Shown one piece after another: positions 1-11,100 of a stretch of DNA of 64,000 nucleotides. The notes under the pieces were generated by a model, which did not search any database, was not told the origin of the DNA, and was given only the letters and a program-made list of their open reading frames with translations. The DNA is from Xestospongia bergquistia. Lineage: Eukaryota > Porifera > Demospongiae > Haplosclerida > Petrosiidae. The DNA is taken from assembly GCA_963965975.1 (NCBI GenBank), contig OZ014415.1:7197001-7261000 (forward strand), in the 5' to 3' direction. The position numbers and the translations under genes were made by a program. Every line of letters starts with the position of its first letter. Positions within the stretch are counted from its first letter, which is position 1.

Positions 1-1481
1 CAATTTTGACATGAAGATACTACTTGATAATTGTAGATATTGTATTTAGGTTTTACACCGCCATACTCATCAAAATATATTTGATTTTTAGTTGGGCTGG
101 TAAAGTTGACATTCTTTATATACTCCAAAAGATTTGAGCCATTTAATGTTCTATTTTGTCCAAGACATGTTTGATTTTCAGGGTACCACACTAATGGTTG
201 CTTGCAGTTATCATTTAAAAAATTATTTACTGCATGAGCTACACTATAAACAGCATCGATTGCAGCAGCATCATAAGAATCCTGGTGAAAAGTATATCTA
301 GAATCATTTACAATACTTGTATTGCTACAGTTAACACCAATTTTGCAGTTGTAATAGTGCTCATAAAATTCACAAAACCATGGATTACGTGCATAAGTTG
401 CTGGAATTAGTTGTGAATAGTAGTTAACAAAAGAGGACATTGTATCAGAATAAGGTGCTGTGCCCCATTTTCCTATTGTAATGTCCTTGTATTTGGTATC
501 AAGCTCTTGAGACCAACTGTCACTGGCAATCCACAGGAACTGCCTTTTAGAAGTACCAGAAGAGTACAATGTTTGAAGTTCTGTCAATAGCAGTTCAACA
601 TGATGAGCTGAGGCAAACAATACAACAACATTAGCAGTGGAATTTAGTAGATTCTTGGCCAGGAGGACATAGTCAGTACTATCATCAATACCTTTAGTAT
701 AATCAATGCACACACTTTTAGCTTTTGCTAGATCATGAAACTCATCAATACCAGGTCGGCCATACAAATTAGTTGAATAAATAGTTGAGACATGATCCCA
801 ACTAAAGTATACTATTAAGTCAATCATTGCTTGAGCTTGTTCACTATCTGGAGGTACAGTACGATAGAAGTAAGTGTAAAGATCACGATCACGCAAAAGA
901 GGAGATGTTGATCCAAAACTGACTTGAGGTATGTTGAATACGCGAAAGAAACTAGCGAGTGGAATAGATATCGAACTATATACTGCTCCAATAACAGCCA
1001 CTACTGGAAGTCTAGCTGAATCGTTATTTTTCAACTCGGAATCATAGCAACTTTCAAGTTCTAAACGACCACTTGAAAACACAAGGTCAACACTTTCATC
1101 TAGAGCTATATTCTCACTTATACAAGTATCTCTGATATCGTACCCAAGTGTTATATTAGGTAAAACGTGAGGATCACTGTTAACAAGATCGATAGCAAAC
1201 AAAACAGCCTCTAAATTTTCCAAAGTCTTGTCTGAAAAAATCTCGCCACATTTTCCTTTACCATCACTTTTATGTACTCTTAGTAACCCACCTAAAATGA
1301 TGTCTTTATCTTCACGATCTTGTATTCCACTTATTCTAGTACCTCCATCATGCACAGCTTTGAGAACAAGTTCAGAAGAAGTGTCATTACAATACTGAAC
1401 TGTACACTTGGTCAGTAAAAGCAATTGGAAGGACACAGCATAGGAGACAAGAGTCCACATCATGTTACACAATCTGTTCAT
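1..1481 (-). CDS. Class C GPCR, mGluR-like, N-terminal part (runs off left edge)
   Basis: An open frame runs on the minus strand from ATG at 1481 to the window edge (493 codons, no stop). It starts with a hydrophobic signal peptide (MNRLCNMMWTLVSY...), followed by a Venus-flytrap ligand domain with the family landmarks LPNITLGYDIRDTC, the IGAVYSSISIP loop, FYRTVPPD, NLYGRPG and ASDSW. At the edge it reads YNIYNYQVVSSCQN, which corresponds to the end of the ligand domain in its neighbours. The cysteine-rich and seven-helix domains must lie to the left of this window. By family it is a plasma-membrane receptor for a small ligand, probably amino-acid-like. It is closest to the gene at 8181-11363 and starts with the same Met-Asn-Arg. 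No intron is seen in the visible part. Confidence 0.9.
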   Translation of the reverse strand, partial: MNRLCNMMWTLVSYAVSFQLLLLTKCTVQYCNDTSSELVLKAVHDGGTRISGIQDREDKDIILGGLLRVHKSDGKGKCGEIFSDKTLENLEAVLFAIDLVNSDPHVLPNITLGYDIRDTCISENIALDESVDLVFSSGRLELESCYDSELKNNDSARLPVVAVIGAVYSSISIPLASFFRVFNIPQVSFGSTSPLLRDRDLYTYFYRTVPPDSEQAQAMIDLIVYFSWDHVSTIYSTNLYGRPGIDEFHDLAKAKSVCIDYTKGIDDSTDYVLLAKNLLNSTANVVVLFASAHHVELLLTELQTLYSSGTSKRQFLWIASDSWSQELDTKYKDITIGKWGTAPYSDTMSSFVNYYSQLIPATYARNPWFCEFYEHYYNCKIGVNCSNTSIVNDSRYTFHQDSYDAAAIDAVYSVAHAVNNFLNDNCKQPLVWYPENQTCLGQNRTLNGSNLLEYIKNVNFTSPTKNQIYFDEYGGVKPKYNIYNYQVVSSCQN

Positions 1482-1707
1482 TTGATGACATAAAAGCAAG
1501 TGAGATGGTTTGATGTTTCATACTTATATACCTTGTTATGATTTACTTACACCCTGACTCTAAAAGAATAGCATATTGTGTTGATATGAAACATTTAATA
1601 TGTTTACAAATGTGTAACATGGGTGCACTTAGTGTAAGTGATGTTAGTGTTTCTCATGTGCATTTATCACTCTTAAACTCACACTTATCTTTACAATTCT
1701 TCAAAAT

Positions 1708-1846
1708 ACACACAATCATTACTACCAGTAAGAGAATCATTACCCCACATGTATTGAGGACACATTTCTCACCCATTTGAAGAGGTAACGTTAGTGTAGT
1801 TTTGTCCAAGATATGAGTCACAGGTACCACGGCAAAAACATACTTC
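1708..1846 (-). pseudogene. Relic of a receptor cysteine-rich domain (NCD3G)
   Basis: On the minus strand this segment reads CRGTCDSYLGQNYTN, then a premature TGA, then EMCPQYMWGNDSLTGSN. It aligns without frameshift to the cysteine-rich domain of the flanking receptors (compare CGTCDPCLGQNYTN and CPQYMWGNNPLTGSN in the gene at 2226-4955). One in-frame stop and lost cysteines show that it is dead. No ligand-domain or seven-helix sequence is recognisable beside it. It lies between two intact receptors on the same strand and is read as the last remnant of a deleted tandem copy. Confidence 0.8.
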
Positions 1847-2225
1847 ATAAGTAACCTTTATTTTCTAATTAACTTTTATTAGATCTGGATTGATATACAA
1901 CAATTACTAGGACATACTACCAAATCTTATCCTCTTATTAGCATAGTTGTATTTCTTACAATATTAAAGTTAATTGACACTATAATATGCAGGTGTACAA
2001 TTTGGAAGTTTGTGTTATGACAGCACGTGTCTACATATATAAATAAGCTTTTCATTAGGTGTAATGTATATTAACAAACTATTTTTTGCATCTGAAAGTC
2101 ATGATCAATTTGCACTAAACAAAGTAAAAAATATTAGCAGTTAGTGTTATAAAAAATTAAGGTAGTAGTGATTGCAACAAAATGAGTTACATGATAGTAG
2201 CAGTTGATGTATGTAAGGTATGTAA

Positions 2226-4955
2226 TTATTTATCATTAAATTCAGTAATTGATGGATTAAATGTCACAGCAGTCATGTTTGTTGGAGGGTGGTTCTCACT
2301 TGGTATGTTCAATGACTTATTTGTAGGACCACTAGGAGTTGCAGTAGTGGTTGTCAACACATTTTGATCTGGCCAGAATATCATTATAAAGACTCGTGGA
2401 CCAAACAGACATACTAGAACAGCTAAAGCACTTAATTGAATAGCTAATGATATCACAGCTGATTGAAACTGGGCATCAGTAGCAAAATAGGTTATAATAA
2501 ATGCTATCCATATAAGACCCAATGAAAATGTAGAAAATGCCACATACTTAGATTCATTGAAGTTCTGTGGAAATCGAATTGTCAAGACTGCTAGTGCATT
2601 ACTTGCAATCATTAGAGCAGATAAGTACAACATTTGTATAGCCAATAATGCAATATGAGGTGTGGTACATTGGAGAGCAAGTATTGGAAAGTCATTTGTA
2701 TTCTGTGTATCATTCACTTGATTTTTTTCCATACCAGGAGGAGCAACGATTAAAGATATTAGTTCAAAAACCATTTGAATTCCTACCAATAGAAATGTAA
2801 ACAAAATCTGATGCATTGGGGAGATAAACTTGGGTCTAGAAGTAACAGTTTTCTGCAAAAATATTCGAGCAATTCGAACAAGTTTAATGAACACAGCACA
2901 GACAATTAATGTAAAACAAAACCATGCTCCTATCCTCTGAAGAGTACAGACAGCCGCAGAAGGTTTTGGAATAAATACAACTGTTATTAGAAAACAAAGA
3001 ATTATTCCACTCAGAAGTAGTACCATTTGTTCTCGTCCTGATGACTTTACAATTGGTGTATTCCAAAAATATATGAAGACTCCACTCACAAATACTACAG
3101 CTAATAATCCAATTATAGCTAATAATATTAGTACAATAGACCATGCATCAGAAGGTTTAAGATATGACTCTTCAACTTCTACACACCCATTACTACCAGT
3201 AAGAGGGTTATTACCCCACATGTACTGAGGACATATTTGACATTCTTTGGAAGAAGTAGTATTAGTGTAGTTTTGTCCTAGACAAGGGTCACAGGTACCA
3301 CAACAAGATGACACCACTTCACGTTTGATAAATCCAAGGCTACAAGCCTGACATTGAGAGTTGAGTTGATCTATAACATTGCCTGACTCATTCAGACCAA
3401 ACTGCAAAGTGACATTAGGATTAAGCTTGAGACGATTTGTTGATGCAGCAGTTGCATCCCAATATCCGACATTAACTAAATTGTATGTATTGCTACATGT
3501 TTGACAAGCTCTCTCCACCTGATAGTTCCAAATCCTATACTTTGCTTCTACATTACCTTTTTCATCAAATTTTACCTTGTTACCAGTTGGACTGGTAAAA
3601 GAAACATTTTTTATATACTCTAGCAAAATTTGACCATTGAGCTCTTTAGTTTGTCCTTGACAAGTCTGATTGTCTGAAAACCATATAAGTGGCTTATTAC
3701 AGTTATCATTGAAGAAGTTGTTAAGTGCATGAGCTACACTGTAAACAGCATCAATAACAAGTGGGACAACTGAAAATTGTTTATATTCACTGTGTTCTGT
3801 CAAGCTAGCATTGTTGCAATTGATGGAAGAACATTTGTAAACTTGTTTGTACAAGTCTTTAAACCAAGGATTACGTAAGTTAGTATTTGGAAGTAGTTTT
3901 GAGAAATAGTAATCGAAAGAATGGATTGTTTCTGATAAAGGAATAAATCCAAATCTACCAGCTGTAATTTCACTGTATTGTGGGTCTTTAATTTCAGCCC
4001 AAGCATCACTTGCAAGCCATAAAAAATGTCTTGTCTTGTTTAATTCTAATTGAAGATTTCGAAGCGCAGATAGTATGTTTTCTGCGTGATGTGCTGATGC
4101 AAAAAGTACTACAATATCAGCGGTTGAGTTCATTAATTTTCTCGCTAATCCCCGGTAATCGGACGATTCGAACTCGTCCGTAATAGCTTCGTTAAGATCA
4201 ATACAGATGTTTTTATCTTTAGCAAGTTTATGAAATTGTTCAATACCAGGTTGACCATAGAGATTATTTGAATTAATTGTGGAAACATGGTCCCATTTAA
4301 AATGTAAAATGAAATCAACCATAGCACCTGCTTGGTTATCATCAGGAGGAAAAGTACGATAAAAATAGGTGTATTTTTCTCGATTATTTAACACTGTAGA
4401 GGACGAACCGTAGCTGATTTGTGGCATCTTAAAAAGACGTAGAAAACCAGCCACAGGAATAGATATGAAACTTTCAAACCCTCCTATAACAGCTGATACT
4501 GGCGCTGAAGTGGAACTGTTACCAACTATTAAACTGTGACAGCTCTCAAGTTCTAGCTGGCCATTTGAAAACACGAAATCAATAGTTTCATCCAGAGCTA
4601 TATTTTCACGTTTACAAGTATCTCTTATATCAAAACCAAGTGTTATATTAGGGAGTAAGTCTGGGTCACTGTTAATGATATCTATTGCATACAACATAGC
4701 TTCTAACATTTGTATGCCATGATCCCATGTGACTTGACCACAAACTCCGTCATCTGATGCATTGACTCCATCATAATGTACTGTGAATAACCCTCCTAAA
4801 ATAATATCTTTACCTTCACGATCTTGCATTCCACTTATTCGACCATCCTTGATAACATGGGTAGCAGCATCACCATAGTGATATTGAACATCCTGAGCAA
4901 AGGTAACTGATACCAATTGAAAGAGGACAACAAGATAGATAAAGATCAAAGCCAT
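2226..4955 (-). CDS. Class C GPCR, metabotropic glutamate receptor-like
   Basis: Single-exon gene of 909 residues from ATG at 4955. The frame is open a little further, but only to a GTG at 4994. Order: signal peptide 1-20 (MALIFIYLVVLFQLVSVTFA); Venus-flytrap ligand domain about 35-500; cysteine-rich domain about 535-585 with nine Cys; seven helices about 600-862; a short Ser/Thr/Pro-rich tail. Class C signatures include NTPIVKSSGRE at the first intracellular loop and NFNESKYVAFS before TM6. In the ligand pocket, by alignment from memory with mGluR1, the residues for the amino-acid backbone are kept (Ser, Ser for Thr188, Asp, Tyr, Asp). The distal Lys409 position is Val. The ligand is therefore probably amino-acid-like but not necessarily glutamate. 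It is the second gene of a same-strand tandem array. Confidence 0.93.
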   Translation of the reverse strand: MALIFIYLVVLFQLVSVTFAQDVQYHYGDAATHVIKDGRISGMQDREGKDIILGGLFTVHYDGVNASDDGVCGQVTWDHGIQMLEAMLYAIDIINSDPDLLPNITLGFDIRDTCKRENIALDETIDFVFSNGQLELESCHSLIVGNSSTSAPVSAVIGGFESFISIPVAGFLRLFKMPQISYGSSSTVLNNREKYTYFYRTFPPDDNQAGAMVDFILHFKWDHVSTINSNNLYGQPGIEQFHKLAKDKNICIDLNEAITDEFESSDYRGLARKLMNSTADIVVLFASAHHAENILSALRNLQLELNKTRHFLWLASDAWAEIKDPQYSEITAGRFGFIPLSETIHSFDYYFSKLLPNTNLRNPWFKDLYKQVYKCSSINCNNASLTEHSEYKQFSVVPLVIDAVYSVAHALNNFFNDNCNKPLIWFSDNQTCQGQTKELNGQILLEYIKNVSFTSPTGNKVKFDEKGNVEAKYRIWNYQVERACQTCSNTYNLVNVGYWDATAASTNRLKLNPNVTLQFGLNESGNVIDQLNSQCQACSLGFIKREVVSSCCGTCDPCLGQNYTNTTSSKECQICPQYMWGNNPLTGSNGCVEVEESYLKPSDAWSIVLILLAIIGLLAVVFVSGVFIYFWNTPIVKSSGREQMVLLLSGIILCFLITVVFIPKPSAAVCTLQRIGAWFCFTLIVCAVFIKLVRIARIFLQKTVTSRPKFISPMHQILFTFLLVGIQMVFELISLIVAPPGMEKNQVNDTQNTNDFPILALQCTTPHIALLAIQMLYLSALMIASNALAVLTIRFPQNFNESKYVAFSTFSLGLIWIAFIITYFATDAQFQSAVISLAIQLSALAVLVCLFGPRVFIMIFWPDQNVLTTTTATPSGPTNKSLNIPSENHPPTNMTAVTFNPSITEFNDK

Positions 4956-5410
4956 GACTGTTCGTTTTCTCAAGTAGCTAGACTGACAACTCACTGTTTA
5001 TATAACAACAGCAAGTTTACAATTGTTTACAAGCTACATTCATACTTTGAATATTTTACATTAAAACTGATTATCAAATTACATGCATGAAAGACCAAAA
5101 CAGCAAACAATATAACTACATAAATAATTATAATTATACTAGTTTGCTTTCCAATTCAAACAATTTCAATCATTTGTTATTAAAAGCTGTAGGTTCATTA
5201 GCACTAACCTAATATGACATTTTGATATCAGTAATACATACTTCATTTCCAGTTTCATTTCTTTAACAGTATTAGTCATAATTAGATAATATATGATTAT
5301 ACTAGTACAGCTGTCCTCTACCTCTATATCAGGCTTCAGTACAGACTCAATGCTGAATTAAGCATCTTATACATAACATCACACATATTATATAGTAAAT
5401 ATTTTACATA

Positions 5411-5466
5411 TTACATGCTCAGTGTATACTATAGTGATAACACTATAGTATACACTAAGCATGTAA
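5411..5466. repeat. Imperfect inverted repeat (26-bp arms, 4-bp loop)
   Basis: The left arm 5411-5436 and right arm 5441-5466 are reverse complements with a single mismatch, around the loop ataa. The arms begin ttacatgct and end atagtg. No known element was recognised. Confidence 0.85.
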
Positions 5467-5983
5467 TATATAGCTGTACCTATTAGCATACAAAGAGACA
5501 ATATAGCTTGTCTACAGCATTTCATGCACTGCCAATTTTTATGTTAATAGGAATGAGGAAAACAGGGAAGTGAGTATAAGAATATTCAAACAATGAGCAG
5601 TTATCATGGCTATTACTTTTTGGCGGTTACATAGAGTAATATACCATAATAATTACATACCATATATAGTGGTTTGTCTAAAAAGAGTTGATTGTACTCT
5701 TAATCGCTATAGTTTTGTTTTGGTATTGAAATTCATTTAGTTATTTATAGTTTGGTATTGGGACTAATAGTATTGATACTGTTACTAAAGAGGATGTTGC
5801 TCCAGTATTTGTTTTGGTTAAGATTAGTTGTAGTTTTAGTATCTAGACACAACAATATACATACCAACTCTTCTGGTAATATAACAAACTTTGACAGGTA
5901 ATATCAATATACTTGTGGTTAACACCATAAGTGCATGATGTTTGTAAATAAAGTTGTATAGTATTTTGACTATTATTATAATA

Positions 5984-6451
5984 AAGTAGTCCCTCTTTTG
6001 AGAGACCACCCTCATATCCAACAAAAAGTGGTCTCCCAAAAGAGGTGGTCTTCCACTAGAGGTGGGTGGGGAAATGGGTTGATACCCACACCAAGCTCTT
6101 GTGCAACACCATGACAAGATTTGTCAAGATCAATTTTTTCAAAACAGCTACCCTCTCTTCTAAAGTCAATTTTTTTCCTAGACATCTCTGGTGGTAGTTC
6201 TACTTTAGATAACTACAGCTGCAAGTCACATGATAATACAGCTTCAATTATGTGCATGCATTGAATTTTACATGCAATTTATACTTCTAATGGTCTTAAA
6301 AATGCACGATGTTAGTGGTCTCTGGTCTCACAAAAGAGGTGGTCTTTGACTAGAGGTGGTTTTATATTGCAATGCATCGGTACACGCAAATTGTGGTCTC
6401 TCTAAAGAGGTGGTCTTTAACGGGAGTGGTCTCTCAAAAGAGGGACTACTG
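5984..6451. mobile_element. Non-autonomous DNA transposon (MITE-like) with perfect 25-bp TIRs
   Basis: The 25 bases at 5985-6009 (agtagtccctctt...) are the exact reverse complement of 6426-6450. One base further out on each side gives element ends flanked by TA at 5982-5983 and 6452-6453, consistent with a TA target-site duplication as made by Tc1/mariner-type transposases. The 468-bp interior has several diverged copies of an agaggtggtctt motif and no coding capacity. It is presumably mobilised in trans. Confidence 0.75.
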
Positions 6452-6491
6452 TAACACATAATTACATTAATAATATATAATAATATTATTA

Positions 6492-6616
6492 GAACAGAAT
6501 TGAAGGACAAAGAACAGAGCCCTCACTATGTTGCTTCATGTGCAAGAGTTCTGTTCTTTTGTCCTTCAATTCTGTTCTAACCCGCTCTGTCTAAACAATA
6601 TCGAGCACTCTTCAAC
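6492..6616. mobile_element. Foldback element, copy 1
   Basis: The inverted arms gaacagaattgaaggac... and ...gtccttcaattctgttc surround a diverged centre. They are followed by a tail aacccgctctgtctaaac ... gagcactcttcaac. The same arm and tail occur in opposite orientation at 28768-28958, which shows that this is a dispersed family. No coding sequence was seen. Confidence 0.75.
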
Positions 6617-7037
6617 AAACTTAGATACTTTAGTATAATAACATTATTATATAGTAATATGTAACACTGAATATATGCTCTTGTAAAAATTATGTAGATA
6701 TATTGTGTATTTGGTAAATTAATTACTGTTGCTTACAATATTTACCTCTGTCAGATTTTTCTATACATGACTACAAAGACATGAAGCATTTTAATTAAAA
6801 TTAACAGGCATTGAAAGAGTGATCTTTATTCAAAAGATACGTTATGAATAGTTCTATAAGTATATATTATTTGCTTTTGTGTATATCATTTTGTAATTTA
6901 AAAATACACATTATTACAATGAGTCTTTGCTCGGTAATTAAATTACTGAATAACGTGTGCAGTAGAATACAAAGCAATGAGTATCAAATATATAAATTAC
7001 ATTTTAAAGAAGTCAGTCACTACAAACAGTTTAGTAA

Positions 7038-7365
7038 TTTCATTTTATAAATTTAATAGAAATGAAATGATATGATAACAATGGCAGATTGTTTCCTTTC
7101 ATTTATATACTTTATTGTTATGTTAGTACATTCATGAAAACACTTATAGCTTTAATTCTATTTTGACATATACACTATATCAATTATGTCTTTTAAGTTT
7201 CATTTTACAAAATTTAATAGAAATGAAATGATATGATAACAATGGTAGATTGTTTTCTTTCATTATATATTTTCATTGTTGCGATAACATAATAATGAAA
7301 TCACTTATGGCTTTAGTTTTAATTTGACTTATACACTATGGCTATATCAGTTGTCTTTTCAGTTT
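7038..7365. repeat. Tandem duplication, unit about 160 bp
   Basis: Two diverged direct copies start near 7038 and 7198. Both contain ttaatagaaatgaaatgata, followed by aacaatgg and a T-rich stretch. No function is inferred. Confidence 0.75.
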
Positions 7366-7478
7366 CATTATGTAAAATAACAATATTCTATAATAGTTTA
7401 GTTAAACAATATACAATGGTGTTTCTTCTGATTAAAGTTTGTTTCATATAGAACATGAACAGCTACAAATGCATCAGA

Positions 7479-7616
7479 CATAGAGTTACAATGTCATATG
7501 TTATCACCAGTATTGCAATGTTCTCATAGAGTTACAATGTCATATGTTATCACCAGTATTGCAATGTTCTCATAGAGTTACAATGTCATATGTTATCACC
7601 AGTATTGCAATGTACT
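7479..7616. repeat. 46-bp unit repeated three times
   Basis: Three almost identical 46-bp units start at 7479, 7525 and 7571, each beginning catagagttacaatgtcat. Only the last unit differs, near its end. Confidence 0.92.
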
Positions 7617-8180
7617 CACATTATGTATAGTTTCTACTATTGTGTGTTTGACAATACAGCTTGGTACAATTTATCATGAAACATTTTACACAATAACAGA
7701 AATATAATAATAAAGAGATTATAATAAAAATAATAGTCATGGAGTGATTGAGGTAGCTATGTCTGGCTTAATTTAAAGAGAGCATTATTAAATGTATCAC
7801 ACATTCCCTATAAAGTTTATACACCTACCACTGATAGTCACATAGACTATCAATTTTGTTGCCAGGTGTAGCTCTCTAGCAAGTGATATTGTCTTTAATT
7901 GAAATAGACTCTGTATAGCTAACTACCACATTCATTTCCTCATTCTTATATCAATAAGGATGATCTTATAGTAGCAATTTAGCATTAGATTACCATCACA
8001 TCTTAGTGTCCATCTACCATATCATGTTAGTAAGAACACTCTTTTTGTCATGTTAACAAGTTGTATAGAAAAATTTCTAAAAAAGGGAACAGTTAAAAAA
8101 TATAATAAATCATAATTTCCATATGTAAGTATTACTGGAGCATTATATATATACTAATGTTAATGACTGATAACAGTAGC

Positions 8181-11100
8181 TTATGATGATTTTTCAATCA
8201 CATGAGGAGTTGAGTGAGCAGTCGTTTCTGTTGAAACATTTTGACTTGGCCACACTATCATTATAAAGGCCCGTGGGCTAAATAGACATACTAGAACTGA
8301 CAAAGCACTTAGTTGAATAGCTAATGATATCACAGCTGATTGAAACTGGGTATCAGTGGCCAAATATGTCATAATGAATGCTATCCATGTTAACCCCAAT
8401 GCAAATGTAGAAAATGCTACATATCTTGATTCATTAAAGTTCTGAGGGAATCGAATTGTCAAAATGGCTAGACCATTACTTGCAATCATTAGAGCAGATA
8501 AGTACACCATTTGTATAGCCAATAATGCAATATGAGGTCTGGTACATTGGAGAGCAAGTACTGGAAAGTCGTTAGTGTTCTTTGTATCATTCACTTGATT
8601 TTTCACAACACCTGGATGGACAACAATTAGAGATATTAATACAAAAATCATTTGAGCTCCTACCAATAAAAACGTAAACAAAATCTGGTACACAGGTGAA
8701 ATACATTTTGGTCTCGTGGCTATCTTTTCATTTAAGAATATTCGAGCAATACGAACTAACTTGATGAATAAAGCTGATATAATCAATGAGAAACAAAACC
8801 ATACTCCAATCCTTTGAAGAGTACATACGGCCACAGAGGGTTTCATAATAAATACAACTGTTATTAGAAAACAAAGAGTTATTCCACTCAGAAGTAGTAT
8901 CATTTGTTCTCGTCCTGATGATTTTACAATTGGTGTATTCCAAAAATATATGAAGACTCCACTCACAAATACTACAGCTAATAATCCAATTATAGCTAAT
9001 AATATTAGTACAATAGACCATCCATCAGAAGGCTTAAGATAGGACTCTTCAATATCTACACACCCATTACTACCAGTAAGAGGGTCATTACCCCACATGT
9101 ATTGAGGACACATTAGACAATCTGTTGAAGAGGTAGTGTTAGTGTAGTTTTGTCCAAGACAAGGATCACATATACCACAACATAATGATCCTATTTCATG
9201 TTTGAAAAACCCAGGGCTACAAACTTGACATTGTGATTTCAGTTGGTATATTATATGACCTGATTCATTAACACCAAACTGTTCTGAGATATTAGGATTA
9301 AGTCTTAGTCGATGCTGCGATGCACTTCCATCCCAGTGTCCAACATCTACAATCTCAAATGTTTCAATACAATTTTGACATGATGTTACCTGGTAATTGT
9401 AAATTCTGTATATGGCTTTAACATTACCCTTCTTATCAAAATTTATATGGTTTCCACTTGGACTTTGAAAGTTTAGATCTTTGATATATTTTAATAAATT
9501 TTCACCATTAAATTCCTGACTTTGTCCAAGACATGTTTGGTTTTGGCTATACCATACTAATGGCTGTTCACAGCTGTCATTTAAAAAGTTATGAATAGCA
9601 TGTGCAAAACTGTAAACAGCATCAATGACAAATGAATCGAAAAAGTCTTGTTGATAATTAGGATCGCTTGTAACACTTCTATTACTACAATTAACATCAG
9701 ATATACAGTCATAAGAACTCTCATAAAACTCAGTAAACCATGGATTACGTAAGTTAGTTGATGGAGTTAGTTGTGAGTAGTAGTCGTCAAATGAAGGCAC
9801 TGGTTCAGAATATGGTGCTGTCCCCCATTTTCCAATTGTAATTTCCTTATACTTTGTGTCCAAATCACTTGACCAAGTATCACTAGCAATCCATAAGAAC
9901 CGCCTTTTAGAAGTACCAGAAGAGTACAACGTATGTACTTCTGTCAATAACATTTCAACATGATTAGATGAAGCAAACAATACAACAACATTAGCAGTTG
10001 AATTCAATAATTTATTAGCAAGGATTGTGTAGTTAGATTTTATGTAGTTTTCTTCAATACCTCTATTAAAATCAATGCACACACCATTTGCCTCAGCTAG
10101 AAGACGAAATTCATTAATACCAGGTCGACCATACAAGTTATTTGAATATATAATTGACACATGGTACCAACCAAAGTGTAGTAATAAGTCAACCATTGCT
10201 TGAGCCTGTTGATTATCTGGAGGTACAGTGCGATAAAAGTAAGTGTAGCGATCACGATTGCTTAGAAGAGGAGATGTTGATGAGAAACTGATTTGTGGGA
10301 CCTTGAACAAGCGAAATAAGCTAGCAACTGGAATAGATATAGAGCTAACTACTGCTCCAATAACAGCAATAACTGGAGGTTTAGTTGATACATTGCTCAA
10401 CTGAGATCCTTGACAACTTTCAAGTTGTAAACGTCCACTTGAAAGTGTAAGATCAACACTTTCATCAAGAGCTATATTCTCACTTATACAAGTATCTCTG
10501 ATATCATAACCAAGTGTTATATTAGGTAGTAGATAAGGGTCATTGTTAATGTTATCTATTGCAAAAAACATGGCTTCCATATTTTCTATACTTGTGTCTA
10601 CAAAAATCTCACCACATTTACCACCACCTGATGCAGGATCATGTGAATGTGCTCTCAACAAACCACCTAAGATGATGTCTTTATCTTTACGATTTTGTAT
10701 ACCACTTATTCTAGTACCTCCATCAGTTGTGACTCGGAGAACAGATTCAGGAGGAGTGCCATAATGATATTGAACTGCACTTTCAGTAAGTAAAAGGAAC
10801 TGTGAGAGTACAAACAAAGAGAAAATAGTCCTGTTCGTAGTAAGCAATGTATACAGTTTTACTACCTTCAAGAATAAAGATGAGATGATTAATGCAAAAC
10901 AAAACCATGCTGCTGTCCTTAGAAGAGTAAAGACAGTCACAGAGATGTTAGCAACTGGAATAAAGTCGACTGTCGAAACAATGATCGCAGATGTTGGTAT
11001 TTCTGTAAAGTTATTTAACTGAAAGGTCAAAAAGAACATTTGTTTACTTGAAAACACCAGCTCATCACTTTCATTAAGAGCAATATTTTGTTTGTAACAA

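Larger units (their letters stand above)
4956..8180. other. Intergenic region between two receptor genes, rich in small repeats
   Basis: No coding sequence was recognised in these 3.2 kb. The region contains an imperfect palindrome (5411-5466), a non-autonomous TIR element (5984-6451), a foldback element (6492-6616), a 160-bp tandem duplication (7038-7365) and a 46-bp triplicate (7479-7616), each listed separately. Upstream control sequences of the receptor at 4955 should lie in the first few hundred bases, but no clear promoter motif was identified. Confidence 0.7.

Noticed and set aside
2884..3144. Alternative-frame ORF inside a receptor (also 8728-9021, 14659-15018)
   Set aside because: Shadows of the seven-helix and cysteine-rich coding regions. 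Similarity between them follows from the receptor homology.
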